Assembly (NCBI RefSeq): GCF_004328625.1 | Contig: NZ_CP032229.1 | Coordinates: 3,658,001 to 3,722,000, forward strand | Direction: 5' to 3' | Length of the DNA stretch: 64,000 nt | DNA from: Streptomyces seoulensis | GTDB taxonomy: Bacteria; Actinomycetota; Actinomycetes; Streptomycetales; Streptomycetaceae | Shown here: positions 8,146 to 23,794 of the stretch, piece by piece | How the letters are laid out: every line of letters starts with the position of its first letter | How positions within the stretch are numbered: position 1 is the stretch's first letter | Notes under the pieces: generated by a model | The model's input: only the letters and a program-made list of their open reading frames with translations | The model's database searches: none | Told to the model about the DNA's origin: nothing | Position numbers and translations under genes: made by a program

Positions 8146-11100
8146 TTGGCCGCCTCGCGCACTGCCTCGACCGCGAATACGAACAACGCCGCCAGCACCG
8201 CCCCGCTGCGCATCTCCTTTGCAAAGATCAAGGAGCCCCTCGAGGTTCCGAACCTTCTTGCGCTCCAGACCGAGAGCTTCGACTGGCTGCTCGGCAATGA
8301 CGCCTGGAAGGCTCGCGTCGAGAAGGCTCTCGAGAACGGTCAGGACGTTCCCACCAAGTCCGGTCTGGAGGAGATCTTCGAGGAGATCTCCCCGATCGAG
8401 GACTTCTCCGGGTCGATGTCGCTGACGTTCCGCGACCACCGCTTCGAGCCGCCGAAGAACTCCATCGACGAGTGCAAGGACCGCGACTTCACGTACGCCG
8501 CGCCGCTCTTCGTCACCGCCGAGTTCACCAACAACGAGACCGGCGAGATCAAGTCCCAGACGGTCTTCATGGGCGACTTCCCGCTCATGACGAACAAGGG
8601 CACCTTCGTCATCAACGGCACCGAGCGTGTCGTGGTGTCCCAGCTCGTCCGCTCGCCGGGTGTCTACTTCGACTCCTCCATCGACAAGACGTCCGACAAG
8701 GACATCTTCTCGGCCAAGATCATCCCGTCCCGGGGTGCCTGGCTGGAGATGGAGATCGACAAGCGCGACATGGTCGGTGTCCGCATCGACCGCAAGCGCA
8801 AGCAGTCGGTCACCGTTCTGCTCAAGGCGCTCGGCTGGACGACCGAGCAGATCCTCGAGGAGTTCGGCGAGTACGAGTCCATGCGCGCCACCCTGGAGAA
8901 GGACCACACCCAGGGCCAGGACGACGCGCTGCTCGACATCTACCGCAAGCTGCGTCCGGGCGAGCCGCCCACGCGTGAGGCCGCGCAGACGCTGCTCGAG
9001 AACCTGTACTTCAACCCCAAGCGCTACGACCTCGCCAAGGTCGGCCGCTACAAGGTCAACAAGAAGCTCGGTGCCGACGCCCCGCTCAACGCGGGTGTGC
9101 TCACCACCGAGGACGTCATCTCGACGATCAAGTACCTGGTCAAGCTGCACGCCGGCGAGACCGAGACGGTCGGCGACAGCGGTCAGTCGATCGTCGTCGA
9201 GACCGACGACATCGACCACTTCGGCAACCGCCGCCTGCGCAGCGTCGGCGAGCTGATCCAGAACCAGGTCCGTACGGGTCTCGCCCGTATGGAGCGTGTC
9301 GTGCGTGAGCGCATGACCACTCAGGACGTCGAGGCGATCACGCCGCAGACCCTGATCAACATCCGGCCGGTCGTCGCCTCCATCAAGGAGTTCTTCGGCA
9401 CCAGCCAGCTGTCGCAGTTCATGGACCAGAACAACCCGCTGTCGGGTCTCACCCACAAGCGCCGTCTGTCGGCTCTTGGCCCGGGTGGTCTCTCCCGTGA
9501 GCGGGCCGGCTTCGAGGTCCGTGACGTGCACCCCTCGCACTACGGCCGCATGTGCCCGATCGAGACGCCCGAAGGCCCGAACATCGGTCTGATCGGCTCG
9601 CTCGCCTCCTACGGCCGGGTCAACGCGTTCGGTTTCGTCGAGACCCCGTACCGCAAGGTCGTCGACGGCCAGGTCACCGACGAGGTGGACTACCTGACCG
9701 CCGACGAGGAGGACCGCTTCGTCATCGCGCAGGCCAACGCCACGCTCAACGACGACATGCGGTTCGAGGAGGCCCGCGTCCTGGTCCGCCGTCGTGGCGG
9801 AGAGGTCGACTACGTCCCCGGTGACGACGTCGACTACATGGACGTGTCGCCGCGCCAGATGGTGTCCGTCGCCACCGCGATGATCCCGTTCCTGGAGCAC
9901 GACGACGCCAACCGTGCCCTCATGGGCGCGAACATGATGCGCCAGGCCGTGCCGCTCATCAAGAGCGAGGCCCCGCTCGTCGGCACCGGCATGGAGTACC
10001 GCTCCGCCGTCGACGCCGGCGACGTGGTCAAGGCCGAGAAGGCGGGTGTGGTCCAGGAGGTCTCCGCGGACTACGTCACCACCGCCAACGACGACGGCAC
10101 GTACATCACGTACCGCCTGCACAAGTTCTCGCGCTCCAACCAGGGCACGTCGGTCAACCAGAAGGTCATCGTCAACGAGGGCGACCGGATCATCGAAGGC
10201 CAGGTCCTGGCCGACGGTCCGGCCACCGAGAACGGCGAGATGGCCCTCGGCAAGAACCTGCTCGTGGCCTTCATGCCGTGGGAGGGTCACAACTACGAGG
10301 ACGCGATCATCCTGTCGCAGCGCCTCGTGCAGGACGACGTCCTCTCCTCGATCCACATCGAGGAGCACGAGGTCGACGCCCGTGACACCAAGCTCGGCCC
10401 CGAGGAGATCACCCGGGACATCCCGAACGTCTCCGAGGAGGTCCTGGCCGACCTCGACGAGCGCGGCATCATCCGCATCGGCGCCGAGGTCACCGCGGGC
10501 GACATCCTCGTCGGCAAGGTCACGCCCAAGGGTGAGACCGAGCTGACGCCGGAGGAGCGCCTGCTGCGCGCCATCTTCGGTGAGAAGGCCCGCGAGGTCC
10601 GCGACACCTCCCTGAAGGTGCCGCACGGCGAGACCGGCAAGATCATCGGTGTCCGCGTCTTCGACCGCGAGGAGGGCGACGAGCTGCCCCCGGGCGTCAA
10701 CCAGCTCGTCCGTGTCTACGTCGCCCAGAAGCGCAAGATCACCGACGGTGACAAGCTCGCCGGCCGTCACGGCAACAAGGGCGTCATCTCCAAGATCCTG
10801 CCGATCGAGGACATGCCGTTCCTGGAGGACGGCACCCCGGTCGACATCATCCTCAACCCGCTGGGTGTCCCGTCCCGAATGAACCCGGGACAGGTCCTGG
10901 AGATCCACCTCGGCTGGCTCGCCAGCCGCGGCTGGGACGTCTCCGGCCTCGCGGAGGACTGGGCCGAGCGCCTCCAGGTGATCGGCGCCGACCAGGTCGA
11001 CCCCGGCACGAACGTCGCCACCCCGGTGTTCGACGGCGCGCGCGAGGACGAGCTGGCGGGTCTGCTGCAGCACACCATCCCGAACCGCGACGGTGAGCGG

Positions 11101-11631
11101 ATGGTGCAGCCGACCGGCAAGGCCCGGCTGTTCGACGGCCGCTCCGGTGAGCCGTTCCCGGACCCGATCTCCATCGGGTACATGTACATCCTCAAGCTCC
11201 ACCACCTGGTCGACGACAAGCTGCACGCCCGTTCGACCGGTCCGTACTCGATGATCACCCAGCAGCCGCTGGGTGGTAAGGCCCAGTTCGGTGGCCAGCG
11301 CTTCGGTGAGATGGAGGTGTGGGCGCTGGAGGCTTACGGCGCCGCCTACGCCCTCCAGGAGCTGCTGACCATCAAGTCCGACGACGTGACCGGCCGCGTG
11401 AAGGTCTACGAGGCCATCGTCAAGGGCGAGAACATCCCCGAGCCCGGCATCCCCGAGTCCTTCAAGGTGCTCATCAAGGAGATGCAGTCGCTCTGCCTCA
11501 ACGTGGAGGTGCTGTCCAGCGACGGCATGTCCATCGAGATGCGCGACACCGACGAGGACGTCTTCCGCGCTGCGGAGGAGCTCGGCATCGACCTGTCCCG
11601 GCGCGAGCCGAGCAGCGTCGAAGAGGTCTGA
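8146..11631 (+). CDS. rpoB: RNA polymerase beta subunit
   Basis: Catalytic core subunit of RNA polymerase. TTG at 8146, preceded by GGAAGGA at 8 bases, gives 1161 residues starting [18 protein letters not shown] at 8116 would add ten residues but has no good ribosome-binding site. The rifampicin region [20 protein letters not shown] spans about 418-437, with Ser433, His437, Arg440 and Ser442 in the sensitive state. The C-terminal conserved block includes [22 protein letters not shown]. It has its own promoter, so it is separable from rplJL, and rpoC follows 109 bases on. No sign of a second, variant rpoB. Confidence 0.98.
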   Translation: MAASRTASTANTNNAASTAPLRISFAKIKEPLEVPNLLALQTESFDWLLGNDAWKARVEKALENGQDVPTKSGLEEIFEEISPIEDFSGSMSLTFRDHRFEPPKNSIDECKDRDFTYAAPLFVTAEFTNNETGEIKSQTVFMGDFPLMTNKGTFVINGTERVVVSQLVRSPGVYFDSSIDKTSDKDIFSAKIIPSRGAWLEMEIDKRDMVGVRIDRKRKQSVTVLLKALGWTTEQILEEFGEYESMRATLEKDHTQGQDDALLDIYRKLRPGEPPTREAAQTLLENLYFNPKRYDLAKVGRYKVNKKLGADAPLNAGVLTTEDVISTIKYLVKLHAGETETVGDSGQSIVVETDDIDHFGNRRLRSVGELIQNQVRTGLARMERVVRERMTTQDVEAITPQTLINIRPVVASIKEFFGTSQLSQFMDQNNPLSGLTHKRRLSALGPGGLSRERAGFEVRDVHPSHYGRMCPIETPEGPNIGLIGSLASYGRVNAFGFVETPYRKVVDGQVTDEVDYLTADEEDRFVIAQANATLNDDMRFEEARVLVRRRGGEVDYVPGDDVDYMDVSPRQMVSVATAMIPFLEHDDANRALMGANMMRQAVPLIKSEAPLVGTGMEYRSAVDAGDVVKAEKAGVVQEVSADYVTTANDDGTYITYRLHKFSRSNQGTSVNQKVIVNEGDRIIEGQVLADGPATENGEMALGKNLLVAFMPWEGHNYEDAIILSQRLVQDDVLSSIHIEEHEVDARDTKLGPEEITRDIPNVSEEVLADLDERGIIRIGAEVTAGDILVGKVTPKGETELTPEERLLRAIFGEKAREVRDTSLKVPHGETGKIIGVRVFDREEGDELPPGVNQLVRVYVAQKRKITDGDKLAGRHGNKGVISKILPIEDMPFLEDGTPVDIILNPLGVPSRMNPGQVLEIHLGWLASRGWDVSGLAEDWAERLQVIGADQVDPGTNVATPVFDGAREDELAGLLQHTIPNRDGERMVQPTGKARLFDGRSGEPFPDPISIGYMYILKLHHLVDDKLHARSTGPYSMITQQPLGGKAQFGGQRFGEMEVWALEAYGAAYALQELLTIKSDDVTGRVKVYEAIVKGENIPEPGIPESFKVLIKEMQSLCLNVEVLSSDGMSIEMRDTDEDVFRAAEELGIDLSRREPSSVEEV

Positions 11632-11740
11632 CGGGAGTCCGGCAGGGGGCTCGGTCCCGCAAGGAACTGAGCCCCCGGCCGGCCCCAGGACCCCCGTTTC
11701 AGACCCCATGACTTACGACACTGAGAGGGATTGACGCATA

Positions 11741-15640
<3,900 letters not shown>

Positions 15641-15666
15641 GCGAGCAGCCGAAAGGCACGCCTGAT

Positions 15667-15710
15667 CCGAAGGGCGGTATCCCCCCGGGGATGCCGCCCT
15701 TCGGCGTTTT
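15667..15710 (+). terminator. Terminator of rpoBC
   Basis: Bases 15667-15684 pair with 15687-15704 over 18 bp with one G-T wobble, and CGTTTT follows. It is one of the strongest hairpins in the window. Confidence 0.88.
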
Positions 15711-15777
15711 CCCTCCGGCGGGCGGACATTTGGGCGCATGATGGAAGAACCCCGGTCGGGGGTTCGGGAGGTGCTCC

Positions 15778-16395
15778 GTGTCGCATCCGTCGTGGCATCC
15801 GTCGTGGCAGCCGTCGCGCCCGCAGAACTGGCCCGCCGTGCCCCCTCCCGGCGCCTTCCCCGGCCATCTCCCGCCGCAGCCCCCGGCGTACTGGCCGGCG
15901 CCGCCCCAGGGGCCGGCCGGGGGAGCGGCGTTCATGCTGGCCTCGCACGCGGACCGGGACCGGGCGGTGGACGTGCTGCGCGCCGGGTTCGCCGAAGGAC
16001 GGCTGGAGAAGGACGAGTTCGACCGCCGCGTCAGCCGGGTCTACGCGGCCCGTACGGTGGGGGAGCTGGCCCTGGTGGTGGCCGACCTGCCGCAGGGCCC
16101 GGCGCCGCATCCGGGGCCCGTGGCGGCCGTACCGCAGGTGTTCCTGGCCACACCCCGGCCGGCGCAGAACGGCAGGGCGGTCGGGTCGATGGTGTGCGGG
16201 CTGCTGTGCCTGCTGACCGCGGGGCTCACCGGAATCCCGGCCGTGGTGCTCGGGCACACCGCCCGCGCGGAGATCCGGCGCACCGGCGAGGACGGCGACG
16301 GCATGGCTCTGACCGGCCTCGTTCTGGGCTGGCTGTCCGTCGGCGGCTGGGCGCTGTTCTGGCTGCTGCTGATCGCGGTGGACGTGCTGGACTGA
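15778..16395 (+). CDS. DUF1707 / DUF4190 membrane protein
   Basis: Unknown function. The 205-residue protein has a Pro/Trp-rich, probably cytoplasmic N-terminus (1-50). A DUF1707 domain follows (about 55-105: ASHADRDRAVDVLRAGFAEGRL, DEFDRRVSRVYAARTVGELALVVADLP). Two membrane segments (about 135-160 and 180-203) match DUF4190, with the usual GHTARAEIRRTGEDGDGMALTGLVLGW signature between and into the second. GTG at 15778 follows CGGGAGG. It stands alone between the rpoBC terminator and the str-operon promoter, so context gives no hint of its role. DUF1707 proteins are very common in actinobacteria. Confidence 0.8.
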   Translation: MSHPSWHPSWQPSRPQNWPAVPPPGAFPGHLPPQPPAYWPAPPQGPAGGAAFMLASHADRDRAVDVLRAGFAEGRLEKDEFDRRVSRVYAARTVGELALVVADLPQGPAPHPGPVAAVPQVFLATPRPAQNGRAVGSMVCGLLCLLTAGLTGIPAVVLGHTARAEIRRTGEDGDGMALTGLVLGWLSVGGWALFWLLLIAVDVLD

Positions 16396-16523
16396 CGGCG
16401 GGGCGACGGCCGGGTGGTGACAGAGGTGTGGCGCGGTGTGTGCGCTACGTGAAATCCAAGATCGTTGACGGCGTTGGGACTTGACATGCCCTGTCCGTCA
16501 CGGGGGGCCGCCTCGCATTTGTT

Positions 16524-16552
16524 TTGACCGAAGTCCGTGCGATAGGTACGCT
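16524..16552 (+). promoter_or_regulatory. str operon (rpsL) promoter
   Basis: TTGACC (16524-16529), a 17-base spacer and TACGCT (16547-16552). The start site would be near 16559, giving a leader of about 185 bases before rpsL. Within the 16396-16743 spacer I see this promoter and the hairpin at 16676-16692 and nothing that codes. Confidence 0.75.
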
Positions 16553-16675
16553 CAGACCTTGTGCCTGGGGTGTGCCCTGGCTCCCGTGTGTGCCACTCAC
16601 CGCACGGCGAGCCGTCAGTGGCCGCCGAAATCCGCGCTCTTCCCTTTGCGGCGGGAGTCCGTGGGTTCGACACAC

Positions 16676-16692
16676 CCGACCGCGTGGGTCGG
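16676..16692 (+). promoter_or_regulatory. Leader hairpin, copy 1 (before rpsL)
   Basis: CCGACC (16676-16681), loop GCGTG, GGTCGG (16687-16692). The same arms and almost the same loop recur before tuf (19786-19802) and rpsJ (21622-21638). Copies 1 and 3 share a 22-of-23-base match around the hairpin. Confidence 0.65.
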
Positions 16693-16743
16693 AAGTCGTT
16701 CCAGGTTAGCTTCACCATTCGGCACACAGAAACCGGAGAAGTA

Positions 16744-17115
16744 GTGCCTACGATCCAGCAGCTGGTCCGTAAGGGCCGGCAGGACAAGGTCGAGAAGAAC
16801 AAGACGCCCGCACTCGAGGGTTCGCCCCAGCGTCGTGGCGTCTGCACGCGTGTGTTCACGACCACCCCGAAGAAGCCGAACTCGGCCCTGCGTAAGGTCG
16901 CGCGTGTGCGTCTGACCAGCGGCATCGAGGTCACGGCCTACATTCCGGGTGAGGGACACAACCTGCAGGAGCACTCCATCGTGCTCGTGCGCGGCGGCCG
17001 TGTGAAGGACCTGCCGGGTGTTCGCTACAAGATCATCCGCGGCTCGCTCGACACCCAGGGTGTCAAGAACCGCAAGCAGGCCCGCAGCCGCTACGGCGCC
17101 AAGAAGGAGAAGTAA
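16744..17115 (+). CDS. rpsL: 30S ribosomal protein uS12
   Basis: Decoding-centre protein that controls accuracy. The 123-residue protein keeps Lys43 in [11 protein letters not shown] and Lys88 in [12 protein letters not shown], the positions where substitutions give streptomycin resistance and, in Streptomyces, altered antibiotic production; this is the wild-type, sensitive form. GTG at 16744 follows CGGAGAAG. It is first gene of the str operon, three bases before rpsG. Confidence 0.98.
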   Translation: MPTIQQLVRKGRQDKVEKNKTPALEGSPQRRGVCTRVFTTTPKKPNSALRKVARVRLTSGIEVTAYIPGEGHNLQEHSIVLVRGGRVKDLPGVRYKIIRGSLDTQGVKNRKQARSRYGAKKEK

Positions 17116-17117
17116 GA

Positions 17118-17588
17118 ATGCCTCGTAAGGGCCCCGCCCCGAAGCGCCCGGTCATCATCGACCCGGTCTACGGTTCTCCTCTGGTGACCTCCCTCATCAA
17201 CAAGGTGCTGCTGAACGGCAAGCGCTCCACCGCCGAGCGCATCGTCTACGGCGCCATGGAGGGTCTGCGTGAGAAGACGGGCAACGACCCGATCATCACG
17301 CTGAAGCGCGCGCTGGAGAACATCAAGCCGACCCTCGAGGTCAAGTCCCGCCGCGTCGGCGGTGCGACGTACCAGGTGCCGATCGAGGTCAAGCCCGGTC
17401 GCGCCAACACGCTCGCGCTGCGCTGGCTCGTCGGTTACTCCCGCGCCCGTCGCGAGAAGACGATGACCGAGCGTCTGCTCAACGAGCTTCTCGACGCTTC
17501 GAACGGCCTCGGTGCGGCCGTCAAGAAGCGCGAGGACACGCACAAGATGGCCGAGTCCAACAAGGCCTTCGCGCACTACCGCTGGTAG
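17118..17588 (+). CDS. rpsG: 30S ribosomal protein uS7
   Basis: Primary assembly protein that nucleates folding of the 30S head and lies at the E-site mRNA exit. It has 156 residues with the family opening [29 protein letters not shown], the mid-region [24 protein letters not shown] and a [14 protein letters not shown] end. ATG at 17118 follows AAGGAGAAG that overlaps the end of rpsL, so the two are probably translationally coupled. Confidence 0.98.
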   Translation: MPRKGPAPKRPVIIDPVYGSPLVTSLINKVLLNGKRSTAERIVYGAMEGLREKTGNDPIITLKRALENIKPTLEVKSRRVGGATYQVPIEVKPGRANTLALRWLVGYSRARREKTMTERLLNELLDASNGLGAAVKKREDTHKMAESNKAFAHYRW

Positions 17589-17627
17589 TCGCTACCCACA
17601 TCGAGACCGAGAGAAGACTGAAGCCTT

Positions 17628-19754
17628 ATGGCTACCACTTCACTTGACCTGGCCAAGGTCCGCAACATCGGGATCATGGCCCACATCGACGCGGGCAAGA
17701 CGACCACCACCGAGCGGATCCTGTTCTACACCGGTGTGTCGTACAAGATCGGTGAGGTCCACGACGGCGCCGCCACGATGGACTGGATGGAGCAGGAGCA
17801 GGAGCGTGGCATCACGATCACGTCCGCTGCGACCACCTGCCACTGGCCCCTCGAGGGCAGTGACTACACCATCAACATCATCGACACCCCGGGTCACGTC
17901 GACTTCACCGTCGAGGTGGAGCGTTCGCTCCGCGTGCTCGACGGCGCCGTGACGGTGTTCGACGGTGTCGCCGGTGTGGAGCCGCAGTCCGAGACGGTGT
18001 GGCGTCAGGCCGACCGTTACGGCGTGCCGCGCATCTGCTTCGTCAACAAGCTGGACCGTACCGGCGCCGAGTTCCACCGCTGCGTGGACATGATCAAGGA
18101 CCGCCTCGGCGCGGTCCCGATCGTCATGCAGCTGCCGATCGGTGCCGAGATGGACTTCCAGGGCGTTGTGGACCTCGTCCGCATGAAGGCGCTCGTGTGG
18201 TCCGCCGAGGCGGCCAAGGGCGAGATGTACGACGTCGTCGACATCCCGGCCACGCACGTCGAGGCTGCCGAGGAGTACCGCGGCAAGCTGGTGGAGACCG
18301 TCGCCGAGCACGACGACGAGATCATGGAGCTCTTCCTGGAGGGCCAGGAGCCCACCGAGGAGCAGCTCTACGCCGCGATCCGCCGGATCACCATCGCGTC
18401 CGGCAAGTCCGAGGGCGTCACGGTCACCCCGGTGTTCTGTGGCACCGCGTTCAAGAACAAGGGCGTCCAGCCCCTGCTCGACGCGGTCGTGCGCTACCTG
18501 CCGACCCCGCTCGACGTCGAGGCCATCGAGGGCCACGACGTCAAGGACCCCGAGGTCGTCGTCAAGCGCAAGCCGTCCGAGGACGAGCCGCTGTCCGCGC
18601 TCGCGTTCAAGATCATGAGCGACCCGCACCTGGGCAAGCTCACCTTCGTCCGGGTCTACTCGGGCCGCCTGGAGTCCGGCACCTCGGTGCTGAACTCCGT
18701 CAAGGGCAAGAAGGAGCGCATCGGCAAGATCTACCGCATGCACGCCAACAAGCGTGAGGAGATCGAGTCGGTGGGCGCCGGCGACATCGTCGCCGTCATG
18801 GGCCTGAAGCAGACCACCACCGGTGAGACGCTGTCCGACGACAAGAACCCGGTCATCCTGGAGTCCATGGACTTCCCGGCGCCGGTCATTCAGGTCGCCA
18901 TCGAGCCCAAGTCCAAGGGTGACCAGGAGAAGCTGGGTGTCGCCATCCAGCGTCTCGCGGAGGAGGACCCCTCCTTCCAGGTCCACTCGGACGAGGAGAC
19001 CGGCCAGACCATCATCGGCGGTATGGGCGAGCTGCACCTCGAGGTGCTGGTCGACCGCATGCGCCGTGAGTTCAAGGTCGAGGCGAACGTCGGCAAGCCG
19101 CAGGTGGCTTACCGCGAGACGATCCGCAAGGCCGTCGAGCGGCTCGACTACACCCACAAGAAGCAGACCGGTGGTACCGGTCAGTTCGCCAAGGTGCAGA
19201 TCGCGATCGAGCCGATCGAGAGTGGCGACACCTCGTACGAGTTCGTGAACAAGGTCACCGGTGGCCGCATCCCGAAGGAGTACATCCCTTCGGTGGACGC
19301 CGGTGCGCAGGAGGCCATGCAGTTCGGCATCCTGGCCGGCTACGAGATGACGGGCGTCCGCGTCATTCTTCTCGACGGTGGCTACCACGAGGTCGACTCC
19401 TCCGAGCTCGCCTTCAAGATCGCCGGTTCGCAGGCCTTCAAGGAGGCCGCGCGCAAGGCTTCTCCCGTGCTCCTCGAGCCGATGATGGCCGTCGAGGTCA
19501 CCACGCCCGAGGACTACATGGGTGAGGTCATCGGCGACATCAACTCCCGCCGTGGCCAGATCCAGGCCATGGAGGAGCGGGCCGGTGCCCGCGTCGTGAA
19601 GGGCCTCGTGCCCCTCTCGGAGATGTTCGGCTACGTCGGAGACCTCCGCAGCAAGACCTCGGGTCGCGCAAGCTACTCGATGCAGTTCGACTCCTACGCC
19701 GAGGTTCCCCGGAACGTCGCCGAGGAGATCATCGCGAAGGCCAAGGGCGAGTAA
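17628..19754 (+). CDS. fusA: Elongation factor G
   Basis: GTPase that drives ribosomal translocation and, with RRF, ribosome recycling. The 708-residue protein has G1 [13 protein letters not shown]3 DTPGH, G4 NKLD, the effector stretch [12 protein letters not shown], and C-terminal domains with [22 protein letters not shown] at 17628 lies 39 bases after rpsG. Its length and motifs match the main housekeeping EF-G, not the shorter paralogues known in some streptomycetes. Confidence 0.98.
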   Translation: MATTSLDLAKVRNIGIMAHIDAGKTTTTERILFYTGVSYKIGEVHDGAATMDWMEQEQERGITITSAATTCHWPLEGSDYTINIIDTPGHVDFTVEVERSLRVLDGAVTVFDGVAGVEPQSETVWRQADRYGVPRICFVNKLDRTGAEFHRCVDMIKDRLGAVPIVMQLPIGAEMDFQGVVDLVRMKALVWSAEAAKGEMYDVVDIPATHVEAAEEYRGKLVETVAEHDDEIMELFLEGQEPTEEQLYAAIRRITIASGKSEGVTVTPVFCGTAFKNKGVQPLLDAVVRYLPTPLDVEAIEGHDVKDPEVVVKRKPSEDEPLSALAFKIMSDPHLGKLTFVRVYSGRLESGTSVLNSVKGKKERIGKIYRMHANKREEIESVGAGDIVAVMGLKQTTTGETLSDDKNPVILESMDFPAPVIQVAIEPKSKGDQEKLGVAIQRLAEEDPSFQVHSDEETGQTIIGGMGELHLEVLVDRMRREFKVEANVGKPQVAYRETIRKAVERLDYTHKKQTGGTGQFAKVQIAIEPIESGDTSYEFVNKVTGGRIPKEYIPSVDAGAQEAMQFGILAGYEMTGVRVILLDGGYHEVDSSELAFKIAGSQAFKEAARKASPVLLEPMMAVEVTTPEDYMGEVIGDINSRRGQIQAMEERAGARVVKGLVPLSEMFGYVGDLRSKTSGRASYSMQFDSYAEVPRNVAEEIIAKAKGE

Positions 19755-19779
19755 CGCACCCCGTTTACACGCTTTAGGC

Positions 19780-19785
19780 TTGACA
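19780..19785 (+). promoter_or_regulatory. Candidate tuf-specific promoter -35
   Basis: A consensus TTGACA (19780-19785) lies in the 142-base fusA-tuf spacer. The -10 at the expected distance is poor (ACCACA). A tuf1-specific promoter in this spacer is known from Streptomyces ramocissimus, which supports the idea but does not prove this site. Confidence 0.4.
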
Positions 19786-19802
19786 CCGACCGCCGGGGTC
19801 GG
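19786..19802 (+). promoter_or_regulatory. Leader hairpin, copy 2 (before tuf)
   Basis: CCGACC (19786-19791), loop GCCGG, GGTCGG (19797-19802): same arms, loop length and flanking A as the copies before rpsL and rpsJ. Confidence 0.55.
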
Positions 19803-19896
19803 ACCACACGGAAGGATCCCGGCGGGCGGCATCCCAGCAAAGATCACCTGGCGCCGATGAGTAAGGCGTACCAGAACCACTCCACAGGAGGACCCA

Positions 19897-21090
<1,194 letters not shown>

Positions 21091-21121
21091 GCACCCCTTG
21101 CTTGAGGGTCACTGACTGACC

Positions 21122-21163
21122 CAGAGAGGCCCGCACGACTTAGGTCGCGCGGGCCTCTTTGCT
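21122..21163 (+). terminator. Terminator of the str operon
   Basis: AGAGGCCCGC (21125-21134) pairs perfectly with GCGGGCCTCT (21149-21158), extended outward by three more pairs with one wobble. TTTGCTGTT overlaps and follows the 3' arm. Confidence 0.85.
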
Positions 21164-21304
21164 GTTGCGTGAGCGGTGCGTACAGCGGTGCTCAAGCGCT
21201 TCGTGGGCTCTCCCAGGGACCTTTGGTGCCCTCAAGGGGCCAAGGCCGCGGTGTGGGCGGGTCGTTGCGCGTGACGTTCACCTCAGGCGCTGATCCCGAT
21301 GGGT

Positions 21305-21332
21305 TTGACCTGCGTCACTATCGGGGTAATCT
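21305..21332 (+). promoter_or_regulatory. S10 operon (rpsJ) promoter
   Basis: TTGACC (21305-21310), a 16-base spacer and TAATCT (21327-21332). The leader to rpsJ would be about 365 bases, long enough for ribosomal-protein feedback. The 21163-21702 spacer holds this promoter and the hairpin at 21622-21638. I found no coding region in it. Confidence 0.7.
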
Positions 21333-21621
21333 ACTCGGCTCGATTGGCCAGGGGGGTAGGCCATATGGCAGACTGTCGGAGTTGCTCGGTCGAGTGTTGA
21401 TGCTGCGCGCCTCCCGCCGGGAGGACCGGAAGCGAGTCCCACAGTACTCGTCAACCCCCTGGGGTTGGACGTACGGGAATCTTCCGGGAAGCGTGGGCGC
21501 AGCACCGACCAGGCGCCCGGTGGGCCTTCCGCCCCCGGTCCGCGGTTCCGGCAGGGCCGTGTGCATTCCCTGAAGGGATGTTCCAGCGATGGGCATTCTC
21601 GTTAGCGGCAGTGCGACACGC

Positions 21622-21638
21622 CCGACCGCGTGGGTCGG
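21622..21638 (+). promoter_or_regulatory. Leader hairpin, copy 3 (before rpsJ)
   Basis: CCGACC (21622-21627), loop GCGTG, GGTCGG (21633-21638). It is identical in stem and loop to the copy before rpsL and lies 64 bases before the rpsJ start. Confidence 0.65.
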
Positions 21639-21702
21639 AGAGAAGGCAGTGTGAAACTGCCGGGTTCCAGAGCGTGAGAGAAGACAGGACTACTGAGTAG
21701 CC

Positions 21703-22011
21703 ATGGCGGGACAGAAGATCCGCATCCGGCTCAAGGCCTACGACCACGAGGTCATCGACTCCTCGGCGAAGAAGATCGTCGAGACGGTGACCCGCACTGG
21801 TGCGTCGGTCGCGGGCCCGGTGCCGCTGCCCACTGAGAAGAACGTGTACTGCGTCATCAAGTCGCCGCACAAGTACAAGGACTCGCGCGAGCACTTCGAG
21901 ATGCGCACGCACAAGCGCCTGATCGACATCCTCGACCCGACGCCCAAGACCGTTGACTCCCTGATGCGACTCGACCTCCCGGCCGGTGTCGACATCGAGA
22001 TCAAGCTCTAG
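21703..22011 (+). CDS. rpsJ: 30S ribosomal protein uS10 (NusE)
   Basis: 30S head protein that doubles as NusE, linking NusG and NusB to antitermination. The 102-residue protein opens [21 protein letters not shown] and has [26 protein letters not shown] at 21703 is the first codon after a long leader. It is first of the S10 block and lies only 612 bases after tuf. Confidence 0.98.
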   Translation: MAGQKIRIRLKAYDHEVIDSSAKKIVETVTRTGASVAGPVPLPTEKNVYCVIKSPHKYKDSREHFEMRTHKRLIDILDPTPKTVDSLMRLDLPAGVDIEIKL

Positions 22012-22028
22012 GGATCGGTGATCTGAGA

Positions 22029-22673
22029 ATGGCTAAGCAGATCAAGGGCATCCTGGGCGAGAAGCTCGGCATGACGCAGGTGTGGGACGAGAACAACCGT
22101 GTTGTTCCGGTCACCGTCGTCAAGGCCGGCCCCAACGTCGTCACCCAGGTCCGTACGAACGACGTCGACGGCTACGAGTCGGTCCAGATCGCCTTCGGCG
22201 AGATCGACCCGCGCAAGGTGAACAAGCCCCTCAAGGGCCACTTCGCCAAGGCCGACGTCACCCCGCGCCGCCACCTGGTGGAGCTCCGCACCTCCGACGC
22301 CAGCGACTACACGCTGGGCCAGGAGATCACTGCCGAGGTCTTCGAGTCGGGCGTCAAGGTCGACGTCACCGCGAAGAGCAAGGGCAAGGGCTTCGCGGGT
22401 GTCATGAAGCGCCACAACTTCAAGGGTGGCAAGGCGTCCCACGGTGCCCACCGTGTGCACCGCATGCCTGGTTCCATCGGTGGCTGTGCCACCCCCGGCC
22501 GTGTCTTCAAGGGCATGCGCATGGCGGGTCGCATGGGCAACGAGCGGGTGACCACCCAGAACCTGACCGTTCACGCCGTTGACGCGGAGAAGGGCCTGCT
22601 CCTCATCAAGGGCGCGGTTCCTGGTCCGAACGGCGGCCTCGTCCTGGTCCGCACCGCGGCCAAGGGGGCCTGA
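22029..22673 (+). CDS. rplC: 50S ribosomal protein uL3
   Basis: Early-assembly protein whose long loop reaches the peptidyl-transferase centre. The 214-residue protein has the N-terminal [15 protein letters not shown] and the loop segment [38 protein letters not shown], where pleuromutilin- and oxazolidinone-resistance changes occur in other bacteria. ATG at 22029 lies 17 bases after rpsJ. rplD follows after five bases. Confidence 0.97.
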   Translation: MAKQIKGILGEKLGMTQVWDENNRVVPVTVVKAGPNVVTQVRTNDVDGYESVQIAFGEIDPRKVNKPLKGHFAKADVTPRRHLVELRTSDASDYTLGQEITAEVFESGVKVDVTAKSKGKGFAGVMKRHNFKGGKASHGAHRVHRMPGSIGGCATPGRVFKGMRMAGRMGNERVTTQNLTVHAVDAEKGLLLIKGAVPGPNGGLVLVRTAAKGA

Positions 22674-22678
22674 GGACT

Positions 22679-23335
22679 ATGAGCACCATTGACATTCTGT
22701 CGCCCTCCGGCGACAACGCCGGGACCGTAGAGCTCCCGGCCGAGATCTTCGACGTCGAGAAGATCAGCGTTCCGCTGCTTCACCAGGTCGTCGTCGCGCA
22801 GCTTGCCGCCGCCCGTCAGGGCACGCACAAGGTCAAGCGTCGTGGCGAGGTCCGCGGTGGTGGCCGCAAGCCGTACCGCCAGAAGGGCACCGGCCGCGCG
22901 CGCCAGGGTTCGACCCGTGCGCCGCAGTTCGCCGGCGGTGGCGTCGTCCACGGCCCCACGCCGCGTGACTACTCGCAGCGGACCCCGAAGAAGATGAAGG
23001 CCGCGGCCCTGCGCCACGCCCTCACCGACCGGGCCCGCAACGCTCGTATCCACGTCATCACCGGCGTGGTCGAGGGCGACACCCCCTCCACCAAGGCCGC
23101 GAAGAGCTTCCTCGGCAAGGTCAGCGAGCGCAAGAACGTGCTCCTGGTCATCGAGCGCTCCGACGAGGCCGCGCTGCTTTCCGCGCGCAACCTGCCCCAG
23201 GTCCACATCCTGGAGCCGGGCCAGCTGAACACGTACGACGTTCTCGTCTCGGACGACGTGGTCTTCACCCAGGCCGCTTTCGAGTCCTTCGTGTCCGGCC
23301 CGAAGGCCAATGACACCGAAGGGAGCGAAGCCTGA
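22679..23335 (+). CDS. rplD: 50S ribosomal protein uL4
   Basis: Lines the peptide exit tunnel. In enteric bacteria it also represses the S10 operon, a role not shown for Streptomyces. The 218-residue protein has the tunnel loop [38 protein letters not shown] segment at about 50-85, where macrolide-resistance changes map elsewhere. Its stop TGA shares its A with the rplW start, suggesting translational coupling. Confidence 0.97.
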   Translation: MSTIDILSPSGDNAGTVELPAEIFDVEKISVPLLHQVVVAQLAAARQGTHKVKRRGEVRGGGRKPYRQKGTGRARQGSTRAPQFAGGGVVHGPTPRDYSQRTPKKMKAAALRHALTDRARNARIHVITGVVEGDTPSTKAAKSFLGKVSERKNVLLVIERSDEAALLSARNLPQVHILEPGQLNTYDVLVSDDVVFTQAAFESFVSGPKANDTEGSEA

Positions 23336-23754
23336 TGGCTACGCGCCACCCGAGCATCGCCTCGAAGGCCGCCAAGGCCGCCAAGGCCGCGCGCGTCGCC
23401 AAGGCGAAGCGTCACGCCACCGAGGGCAAGAACACGGTCGAGACCCCGCTGAGCAAGTCCTTCACGGACCCCCGTGACGTGCTGCTCAAGCCGGTCGTCT
23501 CGGAGAAGAGCTACGCGCTCCTCGACGAGGGCAAGTACACGTTCATCGTCGCCCCGAACGCCAACAAGACCCAGATCAAGCAGGCCGTCCAGGCGGTCTT
23601 CGACGTCAAGGTCACCGGGGTCAACACGATCAACCGCCAGGGCAAGCGCAAGCGCACGAAGACCGGCTTCGGTCAGCGTGCCGGCAGCAAGCGTGCGATC
23701 GTGACCCTCGCCGAGGGCGACCGTATCGACATCTTCGGCGGTCCGACCGCCTGA
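23335..23754 (+). CDS. rplW: 50S ribosomal protein uL23
   Basis: Sits at the exit of the peptide tunnel and docks trigger factor and SRP. The 139-residue protein is longer than E. coli L23 (100). An Ala/Lys-rich N-terminal extension of about 40 residues ([19 protein letters not shown]) precedes the canonical start [29 protein letters not shown] at 23335 overlaps the rplD stop by one base, and no later start carries a better ribosome-binding site. Confidence 0.95.
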   Translation: MATRHPSIASKAAKAAKAARVAKAKRHATEGKNTVETPLSKSFTDPRDVLLKPVVSEKSYALLDEGKYTFIVAPNANKTQIKQAVQAVFDVKVTGVNTINRQGKRKRTKTGFGQRAGSKRAIVTLAEGDRIDIFGGPTA

Positions 23755-23766
23755 CGGCGGTCTGGA

Positions 23767-23784
23767 TCGTCCGATATCGGACGA
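23767..23784. repeat. 18-bp perfect palindrome between rplW and rplB
   Basis: TCGTCCGATATCGGACGA is exactly self-complementary and lies 12 bases after the rplW stop and 10 before the rplB start. In RNA it can form a 7-bp hairpin just upstream of the rplB ribosome-binding site. Confidence 0.6.
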
Positions 23785-23794
23785 GGACTGAGAA

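Noticed and set aside
21340..21370. Second promoter before rpsJ (TTGGCC and TATGGC)
   Set aside because: The spacer is only 14 bases, too short for a sigma-70-type promoter.
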